Source: Enterobacter hormaechei ATCC 49162
Lineage (GTDB): Bacteria > Pseudomonadota > Gammaproteobacteria > Enterobacterales > Enterobacteriaceae
Length of the DNA: 64,000 nt
Assembly (NCBI RefSeq): GCF_001875655.1
Contig: NZ_MKEQ01000002.1
Location: 824,846 to 888,845, forward strand
Direction: 5' to 3'
This document shows, piece by piece, positions 19,462 to 30,392 of the stretch. Under the pieces are notes generated by a model that searched no databases, had not been told where the DNA came from, and was given only the letters and a program-made list of their open reading frames with translations. The position numbers were made by a program, and so were the translations under genes. The number at the start of each line of letters is the position of its first letter. Within the stretch, counting starts at the first letter, position 1.

Positions 19462-20673
19462 TTACTCTCCTCGCCCGGCGGTGTGGCCTGGCTGCAATAA
19501 TGGCATGACGTGCTGGCGGTAAAGCGCCGCCGCAGCAAGATCCGTCTGGATAATGCGGTGTGCTGATTCGCTGAAGCGCAGCGCGGCCGTGCGCAGATCC
19601 AGGCGGTTGGCGCTATCAATGCCCGCCAGCACCTCAGGTTCGATAATGGCTTCCCCGTGCAGCGCGCCTAAAATCGCCCCGCTCATCACCCCGATAGAAT
19701 CGGTATCACGGCCAGAGTTGATAGAATCTTCCACCGCGCCGCGAAACTCCCCTTCGCGCAGCAGGCAGAAGGCCAGCGCCATCGGCAGCTCCTCAATCGA
19801 CATCAGGCGCGAGGGCTGGTAGGCCATGGTCGGGACGCCCGCTTTTTCCGGGCCGTGCATCAGGTCATCACCCATCGGTGAGAAGGGCAAAAGCGCTTCA
19901 TGCAGGGCGTCAACGACCTGTTGATAATCCCATGCGGCTCCACGATAGCGACGCGCGACGTCAAGCGTTGCGGCGATGGCCTGGCGGGTGCCGTCTTTCG
20001 CCAGTTTCAACGCGATGTCGGTGATAGTCTCAACGGTGATGCCCGGAATAAATGCCGCCGCAACGCAGGCGGCGAAGACCCCCGCGGCCTCCAGGCCATA
20101 ACTCTGCTGATGCCCCTGGGTGAAGTTGATGGCTTCCTGGTAAGCCGCTTCAGGATTGCAGGCATTGATGGCGCCGATGGGGGCGGCATACATGGCTGCG
20201 CCGCAGTTCACCATATTGCCCACGCCGCCCTGGCGCGGATCGCAGGCGGCCAGTTGCAGACGATGGAAGATCCATTTTTCCGGATAAAACAGGCGCTCAA
20301 TAACCAGCGCTTCCCGGTCCAGTTCCGGCACCCAGCGCGGCTCCCAGGCAATCTTCCGTACAAAAGACTCCCCCATATCCCACGCATCGACGTGGCGGCC
20401 CAGCTCGCTGTAAACCTCCATCAGGCAGAGCGTCATCAGCGTATCGTCGGTGATGATACCGTTGCCGCGCACGCGGTTATTGCGCCGTGCGGACGGTTCG
20501 TCCATCCGGTGCCAGCGCTGGTGGATGGAGGTAACGCGGCCATATTTCTCGGCGATTTGCCGGGCGGAGAGTTTCTCAACCGGTCCGCCCAGGGCATCGC
20601 CGAACGCCACGCCATACAGCATGCCCAGAATGCGGGACGTGAACGATAAATCAGCGGTTTGAGTTACGGTCAT
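19462..20673 (-). CDS. ADP-ribosylglycohydrolase-family protein
   Basis: A 403-residue member of the DraG/ARH family. The metal-binding motifs are intact: [13 protein letters not shown] near residue 16, TDDTLM at about 75 and [20 protein letters not shown] near 325. These enzymes use two metal ions to cleave N- or O-glycosidic bonds to ribose. Some act on small molecules rather than on ADP-ribosylated protein. The start at 20673 overlaps the binding-protein stop by 4 bases (ATGA). Its position between importer genes, with a ribokinase-like kinase in the same operon, suggests that it releases a sugar (ribose-like) from an imported glycoside. E. coli yegTUV has the same combination of transporter, glycohydrolase and kinase. 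Confidence 0.85.
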   Translation of the reverse strand: MTVTQTADLSFTSRILGMLYGVAFGDALGGPVEKLSARQIAEKYGRVTSIHQRWHRMDEPSARRNNRVRGNGIITDDTLMTLCLMEVYSELGRHVDAWDMGESFVRKIAWEPRWVPELDREALVIERLFYPEKWIFHRLQLAACDPRQGGVGNMVNCGAAMYAAPIGAINACNPEAAYQEAINFTQGHQQSYGLEAAGVFAACVAAAFIPGITVETITDIALKLAKDGTRQAIAATLDVARRYRGAAWDYQQVVDALHEALLPFSPMGDDLMHGPEKAGVPTMAYQPSRLMSIEELPMALAFCLLREGEFRGAVEDSINSGRDTDSIGVMSGAILGALHGEAIIEPEVLAGIDSANRLDLRTAALRFSESAHRIIQTDLAAAALYRQHVMPLLQPGHTAGRGE

Positions 20674-22070
20674 TTTAGTTTTTCCTCTGCATATTCGGTC
20701 ATGGCGTTTCCACCTGCGGCTTTCCAGGCGCTGACGTACTGATCCCACTTGTCAAATGACGCTTTGCCAGAGACAAACTGGTACGCCCACTGATTGTAAA
20801 TACTGCTGGTTGAGTCGATGGCGGCGGCAAACGACGCCGGGAAGATAAAGGCGTTATCCGCCCTAAAATAACGTTGTGAATTGTCGATATAGCGCAGCAT
20901 CGCGGGCGTACGCCACTCCACCGGCGGCTTCCAGTTGGCGGCCTGGATAAACCGGGGATACCAGGCGTTAATTTTCGGCGTCACGCTTATCGTGTCGCCT
21001 TGACGAACGTAGTGCGTGTTTTCGAAGCCCATCTGCTCCATCATTTGCCCTTCCGGGCTTGCCAGAAAGTCGAGCAGGATCATCACCTCTTTTTTATGTT
21101 TCGAGAGTGAGGACATCGCAAAGCCGCGGGTTTCCATGGAAACATCTGTCGCCGCCAGCCCTTTACCTGCCGGACCTTCGGGTGGGTCGAGCAGGGTGAG
21201 GGTGGCGTCAGGATGGATCTGGCGCATCTTTTCCTGATACACGCCGACGTTGCCCGGGGAAGAGACGGAGACCACGCCAACCTTGCCGGTATAAAACTCG
21301 TCCTCTTTTAGCTCCCAGTTGGTGGTGATGTACTGGGAGGAGAGCAAGCCTTTCTGATACAGCGAATGGTAGAACTCCAGCTTGCTCCGCTCCTGGGGGC
21401 TTATCTGGGCGTTGATCAGCTTGCCCTGGTCATCCTTGAGCCAGGTGGCGTGAATGCCAAACGCCGGGTTCATAAAACCGTCGAGATCGCGCAGGTCTTT
21501 CTCGGAGGTGATCCCCCAGCTATCCGTTTTACCGTCGCCGTTGTAGTCACCGGCGTGGATCGCATTGAACAGCGTAACGTACTCCGCCAGCGTTTTGGGA
21601 GATGCGCTGAATCCGCTCTTCTGTAACCAGTCCTCGCGGATCACCGGCTGGCGCGCGCGCAGGGGAAAGACATACAGCAGGGTCGGATGGTTTTGCAGGC
21701 GAAGCCGGTTGTGCGGCTACAGCGCCTCTTTCAGATAGCGGGTTTGCGCAATCCACGGACGCCAGTCTTCAAGAATGCCCTGTTCAACCATCTTCTGGTC
21801 GCTGCCGTTGAAGTAGATCAGGTCAGGGATGGTGCCGGAGAGCAGCATCACGTTCAGCACGTCGGAGTAGCCGGAAGACGACAGGTTGACGATCTCAATG
21901 TGGATATCGTGCCCCTGACGCGCCAGCGCCTGTTCTATCCGCCGGATATGCGCGACATCTTCGCGGTTGGTGGTCAGCAGATCTTTTTCCACAATGCGGA
22001 TAGTGACCGGCTCGGCCAGCGCGGTCTGACATAACAGCAGGCCGCAGGCGATTGCTGTGAATAATTTCAT
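20670..22070 (-). pseudogene. Extracellular solute-binding protein, family 1, interrupted by an in-frame amber codon
   Basis: One reading frame from 22070 to 20670 encodes about 466 residues with a signal peptide (MKLFTAIACGLLLCQTALA). A TAG at 21717-21719 stops it after about 117 residues. The frame on both sides is the same and continues with binding-protein sequence, so a single change (for example CAG to TAG, Gln to stop) explains it. The second half contains family-typical TNWELKEDEFYTGKVGVV and DFLASPEGQ. The start at 22070 has GGAG eight bases upstream. The protein would deliver substrate to the LplBC-type permeases. The importer is probably inactive if the stop is real, unless it is suppressed or the base is an error. 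Confidence 0.8.
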
Positions 22071-22084
22071 CGTCATCGCTCCTG

Positions 22085-22984
22085 TTAGCCCTTCACCGCG
22101 CCGGACATGGTCCCTTTGGTGAAGAAGCGCAAAATAATCGGGTAGATGGCAATCAGCGGGGCGATGGTTAAGGTAATCATCCCGGCTTTCAGCGCCTTGA
22201 TGCTGATCTGGCTGGCATCGGTGTAGTTCGACATGCTTTCGACGCCGACCATCGCCAGCTTATCGCCCTCGACGACAAACTGACGCAGCACCACCTGCAA
22301 CGGCCATTTGTCCGGGTCGTTCAGGTACACCATGGCGCGGAAAAACTCGTTCCAGTGCAGCACCATGTAAAACAGGGTAATCATGGCAATGGACGATTTG
22401 GCGACCGGCATAATGACGTACCACAGCGTCTGGAACGGGTTTGCGCCATCGAGTTCGGCGGCTTCCAGCAGCTCCTCCGGGATCTCTTCGAACAGGCGAA
22501 CCAGAATAATCAGGTACCAGGCGAAAACGGCGCGATACAGGATGACGGACCAGTAGCTGTTCAGCAGCCCCAGCTTTTTCATCACCAGAAAATCGGGGAT
22601 GATGCCTGGCTCAAAGACGATGGTGAACAGGACAAACATAAACAGCCAGCGGCGTCCCGGCAGGCGTTTTTGCGCCAGCGCCCAGGCCAGCAGCACGGTG
22701 AAAACCACGTTGATGACGGTGCCCACCACGGTAATCAGCATCGCATTGCCAAACCCGCGCAGCACCGCTTCGTTGGTCAGCAGCAGCTTCCAGACGTCCA
22801 GCGAAAAGCCCTGTGGAATAATGTCCAGGCCGCTCATGTCGGGCACGTTTGCCGGGCTGGAGAAAGATATCGCCACCAGGTTGAGGATCGGTTGTAGCGT
22901 CACAACAACCAGCAGCATCAGGACCGAGAGAATGAGCACGTATTCGATGCGCTCAAAAGGGGTGCTTCGTGATGAGATGCGCAT
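22085..22984 (-). CDS. ABC importer permease, LplC/YtcP type
   Basis: A 299-residue inner-membrane permease of the CUT1 carbohydrate family with about six membrane spans. The ATPase-coupling EAA loop is EELLEAAELDGANPFQTLWY, about residues 170-189. Its C-terminus, FTKGTMSGAVKG, is the conserved ending of this subgroup (F-x-K-G-x-x-x-G-x-x-K-G). It pairs with the upstream permease: the ATG overlaps the preceding stop as TAATG. This subgroup is most common in Firmicutes for complex oligosaccharides, so the operon may have been acquired. The substrate here is more likely a glycoside or nucleoside-like compound, judging from the linked glycohydrolase. Confidence 0.88.
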   Translation of the reverse strand: MRISSRSTPFERIEYVLILSVLMLLVVVTLQPILNLVAISFSSPANVPDMSGLDIIPQGFSLDVWKLLLTNEAVLRGFGNAMLITVVGTVINVVFTVLLAWALAQKRLPGRRWLFMFVLFTIVFEPGIIPDFLVMKKLGLLNSYWSVILYRAVFAWYLIILVRLFEEIPEELLEAAELDGANPFQTLWYVIMPVAKSSIAMITLFYMVLHWNEFFRAMVYLNDPDKWPLQVVLRQFVVEGDKLAMVGVESMSNYTDASQISIKALKAGMITLTIAPLIAIYPIILRFFTKGTMSGAVKG

Positions 22985-23961
22985 TACCAGACTCCTTTAC
23001 CCGTCAGGCGTTTTGAAACGTTATGTGCCAGCACAATAAGGATCATGCCGATCACGCCTTTGAATAACCCAGCGGCGGTCGCCAGCGAGAACTCCCCGGT
23101 GCGCAGGCCCATGCGGTAGACGTAGGTGTCGATGATGTCTATCTGACCGTTCACCACGTCGTTGGTCATGTTGAAGACCTGATCAAAGCCCTGGCTCAGG
23201 AACAGCCCGACGTTGAGGATGAACAGCGTGGCGATGGTGGGGGTAATAGCGGGCAGGGTGATGTGCCAGATTTTGCGCCAGCGCCCGGCACCGTCCATTT
23301 CTGCCGCTTCATACAGCTGTGGGTCGATAGCGAGGATCGCCGCGATATAAAGTAATGAATCCCAGCCCGCGCTGCGCCACATTTCAGTGAACACCAGCAC
23401 CCAGCGGATAGAGCCGCTGTCGGTCATAAAGGGGATGGGATCGTAGCCCATCGATTTAATGATGTCGTTAACCGCGCCATCAACCGGGGAGAGCGTGGCG
23501 ATCGCGATGCTGGCGATCACCACCCAGGAGAGATAGTGCGGCAGGTAAATCACCGACTGGACAAATTTACGGTAGCCGGATGAGCGCACTTCATTAAGCA
23601 AGAGCGCCACGATAATGGGGACCGGGAAAATAAAAATCAGTTTCATTGCGCCGATAATGACGGTGTTTTGTATCACCTGCCAGAAAACGGGGGACGACAT
23701 CAGCGTGGCAAAATACTGCATTCCGACCCAGATATTGGGCGGGATAATACGGTACTGCTCAAACGCAATTTTGGTTTCCCAAATCGGTAAATAGTGCCAG
23801 ATAAAAAAATAGATAACCCCAGGCAGGGCCATCATATAGAACGGCCACCACCGGCGTAACTTTTGGCGGCAGCGCGCCATGCGGGATAGTGTCTGCGGGT
23901 GAGGCAGGTTATTTGCCTGCGGTATCACGCCGCCGGGTTTTGACTCTGTAAGGGCTTTCAT
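22984..23961 (-). CDS. ABC importer permease, LplB/YteP type
   Basis: A 325-residue permease with about six hydrophobic segments. The EAA loop is QLYEAAEMDGAGRWRKIWHI at about residues 220-239, and it ends LTGKGVW, as in the LplB subgroup. The ATG at 23961 has GGGAG eight bases upstream. An in-frame ATG at 23976 overlaps this ribosome site and is less likely. It is the first transport gene after the kinase gene, from which it is separated by 67 bases. It forms the heterodimeric channel with the next gene product. Confidence 0.88.
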   Translation of the reverse strand: MKALTESKPGGVIPQANNLPHPQTLSRMARCRQKLRRWWPFYMMALPGVIYFFIWHYLPIWETKIAFEQYRIIPPNIWVGMQYFATLMSSPVFWQVIQNTVIIGAMKLIFIFPVPIIVALLLNEVRSSGYRKFVQSVIYLPHYLSWVVIASIAIATLSPVDGAVNDIIKSMGYDPIPFMTDSGSIRWVLVFTEMWRSAGWDSLLYIAAILAIDPQLYEAAEMDGAGRWRKIWHITLPAITPTIATLFILNVGLFLSQGFDQVFNMTNDVVNGQIDIIDTYVYRMGLRTGEFSLATAAGLFKGVIGMILIVLAHNVSKRLTGKGVW

Positions 23962-24028
23962 CGGACATACTCCCATTACTGAAATGGTTGTCGTGAATAT
24001 AATCTGTGTTTGCAGAGATATGTGTGCG

Positions 24029-25267
24029 TTAAAGTTTCTCGGTCAGAATATTTTTATCGTTATATTGCGCGAGACGGGTCAGAACATCTTTATATTCGGG
24101 CATATTTGATGCACCCTCTTTTTCTACGGCCAGAGAGGCGAAAGCACAGGCGAATTTTGCTGCCTGAATAATAGATTCCCCTTTCGCCATTGCGGCAGCG
24201 AATGCGCCGTTGAAGGCATCGCCAGCACCGGTGGTATCCACACATACGGCTTTCAGCGCCGGGATATGAATGAATTGCTCACCGTCATAAATAAGCGCGC
24301 CTTTCGCTCCCATGGTGATGATGACGTGGCCTACTCCCATCGCTTTGATGGCTCTGGCAGCGTCCTTTGCGCTGGCAAGGTCCATGATATGAATGCCAGA
24401 AAGCAGTGAGGCCTCAGTCTCGTTTGGGGTCAGAAAGTCCACGTTTTTCAGGCAGCTAACCACATCAGAAGACCAGGGGGCCGGGTTTAACACCACCTTG
24501 ATCCCGTTACGGCGGGCAATTTCAATGGCCCGAAAGGTTGCGGGTAGATTATTTTCCAGCTGGGTTAAAAAAATATCCGAGTTTTTCACTTCCGGGGTAA
24601 TGGCTTCCACCTCATCGGCAGTAATGGACCGATTAGCCCCAGGGCTGATGGCAATCATATTTTCACCATCACTTTGACAGACATAAATAAGCGCGGTACC
24701 GGTTTTCTGATCTTTATCCTGATAAAGCGTGAAGCTGTCGATAGCCGAAGATGAAAGATGTTCAAACGCCATCTGACTAAACTGATCGTTACCCACCTTA
24801 CCAACAAAATGGGTTTTAACATTGCATTTGCTGACGGCCAGCGCCTGATTTGCGCCTTTGCCGCCGGGGCCAATAATTGTATTTTCAGAGAAAATAGATT
24901 CTCCGCTTTGTGGGAAGCGATCGACATTAGCAATAATATCAACGTTGAATGAACCCAGAATACAGACTTTACCTTTCATCTTTCGCCCTTTATGTCGGGA
25001 TTTGATTGTTTTTTTTGACTGCGCCGAGTCAAAAAAATGAATGATATTGCTATCTAAATTATTGACGGATTGGGTATGAAAAATACGGCGTTTGATGATT
25101 GCTCCACCGTGGCATCGCTCAATGCCGCCTTCCTGCGCTAATAAGTTCAGGTCACTGCGAATCGTTTCCCTGGTGACGTTAAATACTTTCGCAAGCTGAT
25201 TCACCGTCGCCCGTTCGTACCTGTTAAGCCAGGTCAAAATTGCATAATGCCGTTCTTTATTGAGCAT
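24029..25267 (-). CDS. DeoR-type HTH fused to a ribokinase-like PfkB kinase
   Basis: A 412-residue fusion. Residues 1-60 form a DeoR-type helix-turn-helix (ATVNQLAKVFNVTRETIRSDL). From residue 97 the protein is a full PfkB/ribokinase domain with GGKGANQALAVSK, NPAPW, TPNETEA and the catalytic-aspartate motif DTTGAGDAFNGAF. The ATG at 25267 follows AGAGGTG. An internal ATG at 24979 (residue 97) is preceded by AAAGGG at a good distance and would yield a 316-residue kinase alone. The kinase would phosphorylate ribose or a related sugar, and the HTH could make it a self-regulating sensor. It is the first gene of the operon with permeases and glycohydrolase, fitting a salvage pathway for a riboside. 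Confidence 0.88.
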   Translation of the reverse strand: MLNKERHYAILTWLNRYERATVNQLAKVFNVTRETIRSDLNLLAQEGGIERCHGGAIIKRRIFHTQSVNNLDSNIIHFFDSAQSKKTIKSRHKGRKMKGKVCILGSFNVDIIANVDRFPQSGESIFSENTIIGPGGKGANQALAVSKCNVKTHFVGKVGNDQFSQMAFEHLSSSAIDSFTLYQDKDQKTGTALIYVCQSDGENMIAISPGANRSITADEVEAITPEVKNSDIFLTQLENNLPATFRAIEIARRNGIKVVLNPAPWSSDVVSCLKNVDFLTPNETEASLLSGIHIMDLASAKDAARAIKAMGVGHVIITMGAKGALIYDGEQFIHIPALKAVCVDTTGAGDAFNGAFAAAMAKGESIIQAAKFACAFASLAVEKEGASNMPEYKDVLTRLAQYNDKNILTEKL

Positions 25268-26044
25268 ATGGTCACCTCTATAGTTATATTATTGTTTCCT
25301 TATTGTTAATGTTTTGGTGTCGTTCACAGATCGTTCGATAAAACAAAAGGAAACGGAAATAGTTGAGGTGATAGTTGTTTGATATCAGTTGGTTATGTTG
25401 TTTGAAGGGAAGGGGGTTTGGGCTTTGATTTGCAGTTTAGGGAATTCAACGATGGCAGGGGTCATTACGCAACGTTAGATCTTTCTCGGGCGCTTTAGCA
25501 CGCAGAACGTTGGTGTTGGTCTGGGGGCTGTGGCTGATCCGGCATGAACTGGAATACCTGAACGTATAGCGATAATCGCTGGATTTCTCGGACAACGACA
25601 GACACAAAAAATCCCGCAGGGCTTGTACCGTGCAGGCTTTCAGGACTTCATCGGATGACTCTGGTAATCACCGATGGAGAATTTTGCTGGCGTCCTTGTA
25701 ATTTGTGGGGAAGCGGTTGAGTTTGTTGGAAATTTTGGTTTTTTACGGGGAAGGGAAGGCGCAAAAAGAGTGGCGATGAAGTTGATATGCAAGAGATTTT
25801 TTTATCAGTTTGATTTTTAAGTTGATTGTTGGGAGCGGGATTTTCCGTACTGGTTTAAGCTCTGGCGGACGCTATAGGCTTGTCGTTCGTTTCCGGAAGT
25901 GAGCGTTTCTGTCGGATAATTCACTCTCTTGAATTTTCCAGACTGTAGACCATGCTCATCTAATACACCCTAACAACCGAAGGCGATACAGGTAGTTGGC
26001 CTTTGGTATATCCAATGATGTCCCTCTAACAGTAAGAGAGCACC
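25268..26044. other. Intergenic region without recognisable genes
   Basis: About 777 bases. The part next to 25268 should hold the promoter of the HTH-kinase operon. At 25609-25660 lies a hairpin-containing sequence resembling 18308-18356. The rest is of mixed composition and shows no frame with a credible start. It may be decayed DNA at a module junction. Confidence 0.5.
25609..25660 (+). repeat. Second copy of a hairpin-containing repeat flanking the ABC importer cluster
   Basis: CCCGCAGGGCTTG at 25613-25625 is identical to 18312-18324. The next 30 bases match at most positions (CCGTGC, GG, GACTTCA, GGATG). The copies are in the same orientation and bracket the importer operon. Confidence 0.5.
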
Positions 26045-26272
26045 ATGCTTGAACTCCGTCCTAACTGCGAATGCTGTGATAAAGATCTGCCACCTGAATC
26101 AAAAGAGGCATTCATCTGTTCATTTGAATGCACATTCTGCGTCGATTGCGTGACTCAACGACTCAATGGCCGGTGTCCGAACTGCGGAGGGGAGCTGGTG
26201 CGACGTCCAATACGCCTAGAAGCATCCCTCCTGCGACACCCTGCATCCAGTCAGCGTCACTATAAACAGTAG
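26045..26272 (+). CDS. DUF1272 family small cysteine-rich protein
   Basis: A 75-residue protein whose first 57 residues match the DUF1272 pattern. Paired cysteines in CECCDKDLP, CSFECTFCVDCV and CPNCGGELVRRP indicate a zinc-ribbon-like fold. The start is an ATG with GAGAG upstream. No function is established for the family. It stands alone between two module junctions, with about 200 bases before the truncated GIY-YIG gene. The last 18 residues are poorly structured and not typical of the family. Confidence 0.8.
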   Translation: MLELRPNCECCDKDLPPESKEAFICSFECTFCVDCVTQRLNGRCPNCGGELVRRPIRLEASLLRHPASSQRHYKQ

Positions 26273-26483
26273 AGATGAAAACTATTTTCGCTTCTTGCTT
26301 ATAACGCTCTTCATGATCTTGCTAACCGTCCGCTGAATGCCACACGCGAACGTTGCTAACTTTGGCCCTTATTTATCAATGGGGGCAGATCAGTCAATCT
26401 ATATGCTATTTGTTTTGCTCTTAAGTTCTGAACTATAGTGCCGATAGGGAAATTAAGTACTTTTGTCCTAAGGAAGCAAGGTT

Positions 26484-26747
26484 GTGAAAGATTTTTCAAA
26501 ATACTCGAAAGCGTTAGGGATGGCTAAGTTCTATGTTTATGCATTTTATGACACTGAAGATGTATCAAAAAAACCGTTTTATATAGGCAAAGGCAAGTCA
26601 GAACGCTGTCTTGATCATATAAAGTGTAATGATGGCTCTCCGAAATCAGAACGAATTAATCATCTGTTAAAAACAGGAAATCTGGGAATCGACATACTAC
26701 GCCATGGCATGGATGAGGCAACCGCGAAGCTTGTTGAAGCAACATGA
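26484..26747 (+). pseudogene. GIY-YIG endonuclease-like gene truncated by an IS element
   Basis: The frame encodes the N-terminal 87 residues of a LEM-3-like GIY-YIG domain: YVYAFYD, PFYIGKGKSERCLDHI, SERINHLLKTG, then RHGMDEATAKLVEAT. The last helix is cut exactly where the insertion sequence begins (26745), and the stop codon is the first TGA of the IS. No clear continuation of the protein is visible beyond 27994, so the 3' part was deleted or has diverged. The start is GTG with AAGG upstream. Base composition is AT-rich and unlike the neighbouring operons. Confidence 0.75.
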
Positions 26748-26752
26748 AGTGG

Positions 26753-27921
<1,169 letters not shown>

Positions 27922-27993
27922 TATGACACCTGTGTTGTTCTGAGGTGAGCATATCACCTCTGTTCAGGTGGCCAAATTCAGTAAACCACTTCA

Positions 27994-28491
27994 TACAGAT
28001 TGCCAATACTATTAATCTTCCGTGCTGATTGTCTCGCTTGCGGGGCGAAGAGTTTGACCAACCTGACATAGCAGACAGGCATCATCCTGGAATGTCATGG
28101 TCCATCAGGAGTGCAGCCCAAGCGCTGTGTCGCTTACCGTAAACATAGCACTATGGATGCCTCGGTCAAGGTATGTTTTTCCATAATTTATTGATAAGAA
28201 ACAATAATAGTTATTATGTAATGAGTTGAACCTTTATGAGCCTTTTAATAAATCGCCATGTCCAAAGCTATGTAGCTGCTGAAGGTACAGGCATTGAGCA
28301 TGGGCATTTTAGCTTCGTCTACCGGACGTTCTGAATGTAGGTATCGGTAGACCGTAAAGGGTGCTGCTGATGGATTTGATGGAATTGCCCATACAGATGA
28401 CCAAATGTTCCTCCACCCCAAATCTCACAATTCTCTCCCTTACCCTTAAAGGCCTTTAAAGGCCCTTTAGCGAGCTTTTGCGGGCGTAGCA
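27994..28491. other. Gene-poor remnant between the IS element and the SgrR-like gene
   Basis: About 500 AT-rich bases. A 61-codon minus-strand frame (28319-28504) overlaps the end of the SgrR-like gene but has no ribosome site. A perfect 14-bp palindrome GGCCTTTAAAGGCC lies near 28450 without a T tract. I see no other gene. Confidence 0.5.
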
Positions 28492-30171
28492 TTATTCGAG
28501 CCAAAGTTGGCTAAAATCCGGCCATCCCAGCGTATTTAAATCCCGCCAGGTAAATGACTTCTCGGTCGCAAATTCCATCCAGTGATGCAGCAAAGGAATG
28601 ACATATCGCTGGTGGGTAATCTCATGGAAAAAGTCGGCAATGCTGGCGAATGCCTGTTCATCGTCGCTGTTCAGAATGGTCGGCAGCAGGGCGTTCAGGT
28701 TTCGTCGCTGGGCTTCAGGCAAGCGCGTAAACAGCGCGGTGGAAGCCAGCCATTCCAGAAACGCCGGAACCGAAAGGGTATCGAGCATAAAGTTGCTGAG
28801 CCAGATGTCCGCAGGGGGGCACGGCTGGCTGTTAAAGTGGTCAAATGCGTCGATCCGTATTTCGGCGCGAATATGCCAGCGCTCAAGCAGGCGGCGAATC
28901 GCTCCAGCAAGCTCCACCAGTTCCGGTTGCTGAAAGGTGCTGATGATAACCGGCTGACGCAGGTTAAACGGCGCGGTGACCCCGCCAAAATCCACCGGGC
29001 GGTGATTCCACTGCGGCAGCATGCCCTGAGCCACGGAGAGGATGCGTGCGTATTCATCGGGAAGCTGCGTCTGGCTGAGGAGTTCGACAGGTTGCAGCAG
29101 GTAATTGATAAACCGCCTTCCGGTCTCATCTGCAAAGACCCCGTCACTGTCGGGCAGCACAAAGCAGCACCCCTGCTCCAGACTGCGCTCGCTGAGCGGT
29201 CGGTCATCCTGCGCCTCCTCGCCCCGCAGCAGGGGAATAAAGCTCATGCTGATATGTTCCGGCGCCCAGGTAAAAATGGTGATCTCATCCAGTCCGGGTC
29301 GTGCCTGGTGCCAGTGCTGATTGCGCCGCAAAACCATAAAGTTGTCGCTGTGCTGATGCAGGTAGAAAGCGCCGGTACAGCGGATGCGTCCATGATGATA
29401 ATCAAACAGCATCGTCGGCTGGGTGGCGAGCAGGCAGTCGAGACGCCTGACAGGATGGTGCGTTTCAATCACCAGATGCCAGGGGGCGTCAGCGGTGATG
29501 GTTTTGATTGGGCTGAAAAGCGGCGCGAACTGCGGGCTATGGCTGGCGGCGAGCAGGCAGCGCTGAACGGCACTGGCATCCAGTTCGCTGCCATCGGCAA
29601 AGCGGGCGGTGGATTTCAGCCAGAACTCCCAGCGGGTAAAGTCGTCGTTGTGGGTCCAGTAGTGGGCAATATCAGGGACGATCCTGCCCTGAACGGCGTC
29701 ATAGCGCGTCAGCCCGCTCAGGCACTGGCGCAGGAGGTGGCGTTCGGTCCGCCGCAGGGGGACGAGCGGGTTAAGCGGATCCAGATTGCGATAGTAGGGG
29801 ATGCGTACCCGCGTTTCGCTGCTTTTATCCTGCACACCAAAGCGCCACAGGCTCAGGCGATCCAGCAGATACTTGTCGTTGCCGATAAACCGCAGCACGT
29901 TGCCGTAATCCTGCTTCTCCAGCAGCTTATTGACGTTCTGGCTGAACAGCTTTTCCGGCGAGGTTAACAGGTGGAGCCGTGAGCGCTTGCCGCGTCCGCG
30001 CTGGGGCTGCCAGTCGAGCCATTTTTCCTGGTGCATCTTTTTCAGCGCAATCCGGCAGTTACGTACCGAACATCCGAAGATGGCGGCGATCTCCTGCATC
30101 TGTAATTCGTGCGTCTGATCTACGCCGTAGCGGGCGTGCAGCCTGCGAAAATGCGCCTCGAAGATACTCAT
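28492..30171 (-). CDS. SgrR-like transcriptional regulator with solute-binding domain
   Basis: A 559-residue protein with an N-terminal winged HTH of the SgrR type (MQEIAAIFGCSVRNCRIALKKM, then WQPQRGRGKRSRL) at about residues 25-65. A large SBP_bac_5-type domain follows (about 160-480: IVPDIAHYW, ARFADGSELDASAV). SgrR in E. coli binds a phosphosugar-related signal and activates the sugar-phosphate stress response. Key N-terminal residues GRGKRSRL are shared, but the rest is diverged, so this is a paralogue, not sgrR itself. It is divergent from the PTS operon. It likely senses an intermediate of that pathway and activates or limits it. An inverted repeat lies between the two genes. Confidence 0.82.
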   Translation of the reverse strand: MSIFEAHFRRLHARYGVDQTHELQMQEIAAIFGCSVRNCRIALKKMHQEKWLDWQPQRGRGKRSRLHLLTSPEKLFSQNVNKLLEKQDYGNVLRFIGNDKYLLDRLSLWRFGVQDKSSETRVRIPYYRNLDPLNPLVPLRRTERHLLRQCLSGLTRYDAVQGRIVPDIAHYWTHNDDFTRWEFWLKSTARFADGSELDASAVQRCLLAASHSPQFAPLFSPIKTITADAPWHLVIETHHPVRRLDCLLATQPTMLFDYHHGRIRCTGAFYLHQHSDNFMVLRRNQHWHQARPGLDEITIFTWAPEHISMSFIPLLRGEEAQDDRPLSERSLEQGCCFVLPDSDGVFADETGRRFINYLLQPVELLSQTQLPDEYARILSVAQGMLPQWNHRPVDFGGVTAPFNLRQPVIISTFQQPELVELAGAIRRLLERWHIRAEIRIDAFDHFNSQPCPPADIWLSNFMLDTLSVPAFLEWLASTALFTRLPEAQRRNLNALLPTILNSDDEQAFASIADFFHEITHQRYVIPLLHHWMEFATEKSFTWRDLNTLGWPDFSQLWLE

Positions 30172-30247
30172 GTGATGGCCTCCCGCCGAACGCGATTTCC
30201 TCTTTTATCCCTTTCTGACGGTTTCCGGCGTGATTGCCCTCATAAAT

Positions 30248-30274
30248 TTTCCGGTTTTAAGCGAAAACCGGAAA
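30248..30274. promoter_or_regulatory. Perfect 11-bp inverted repeat between the regulator and the PTS operon
   Basis: TTTCCGGTTTT (30248-30258) and AAAACCGGAAA (30264-30274) are exact reverse complements around AAGCG. It lies about 77 bases upstream of the regulator start and 119 upstream of the PTS start. It could be a protein-binding operator or a hairpin in the PTS leader. Confidence 0.6.
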
Positions 30275-30392
30275 TAACTTTCGTCTTTGGTTGCTGTTTT
30301 TTAAGCATCCCGGGTTCGGATACTGAAGGTGTTCGGAGCAGAACATGCTGTTGTGCGAATCCCTGTCATAAAGACGCGCTCAGGAGATCGAG

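Noticed and set aside
28319..28504. 61-codon minus-strand frame downstream of the SgrR-like gene
   Set aside because: It overlaps the gene end, has no Shine-Dalgarno sequence and no recognisable features.
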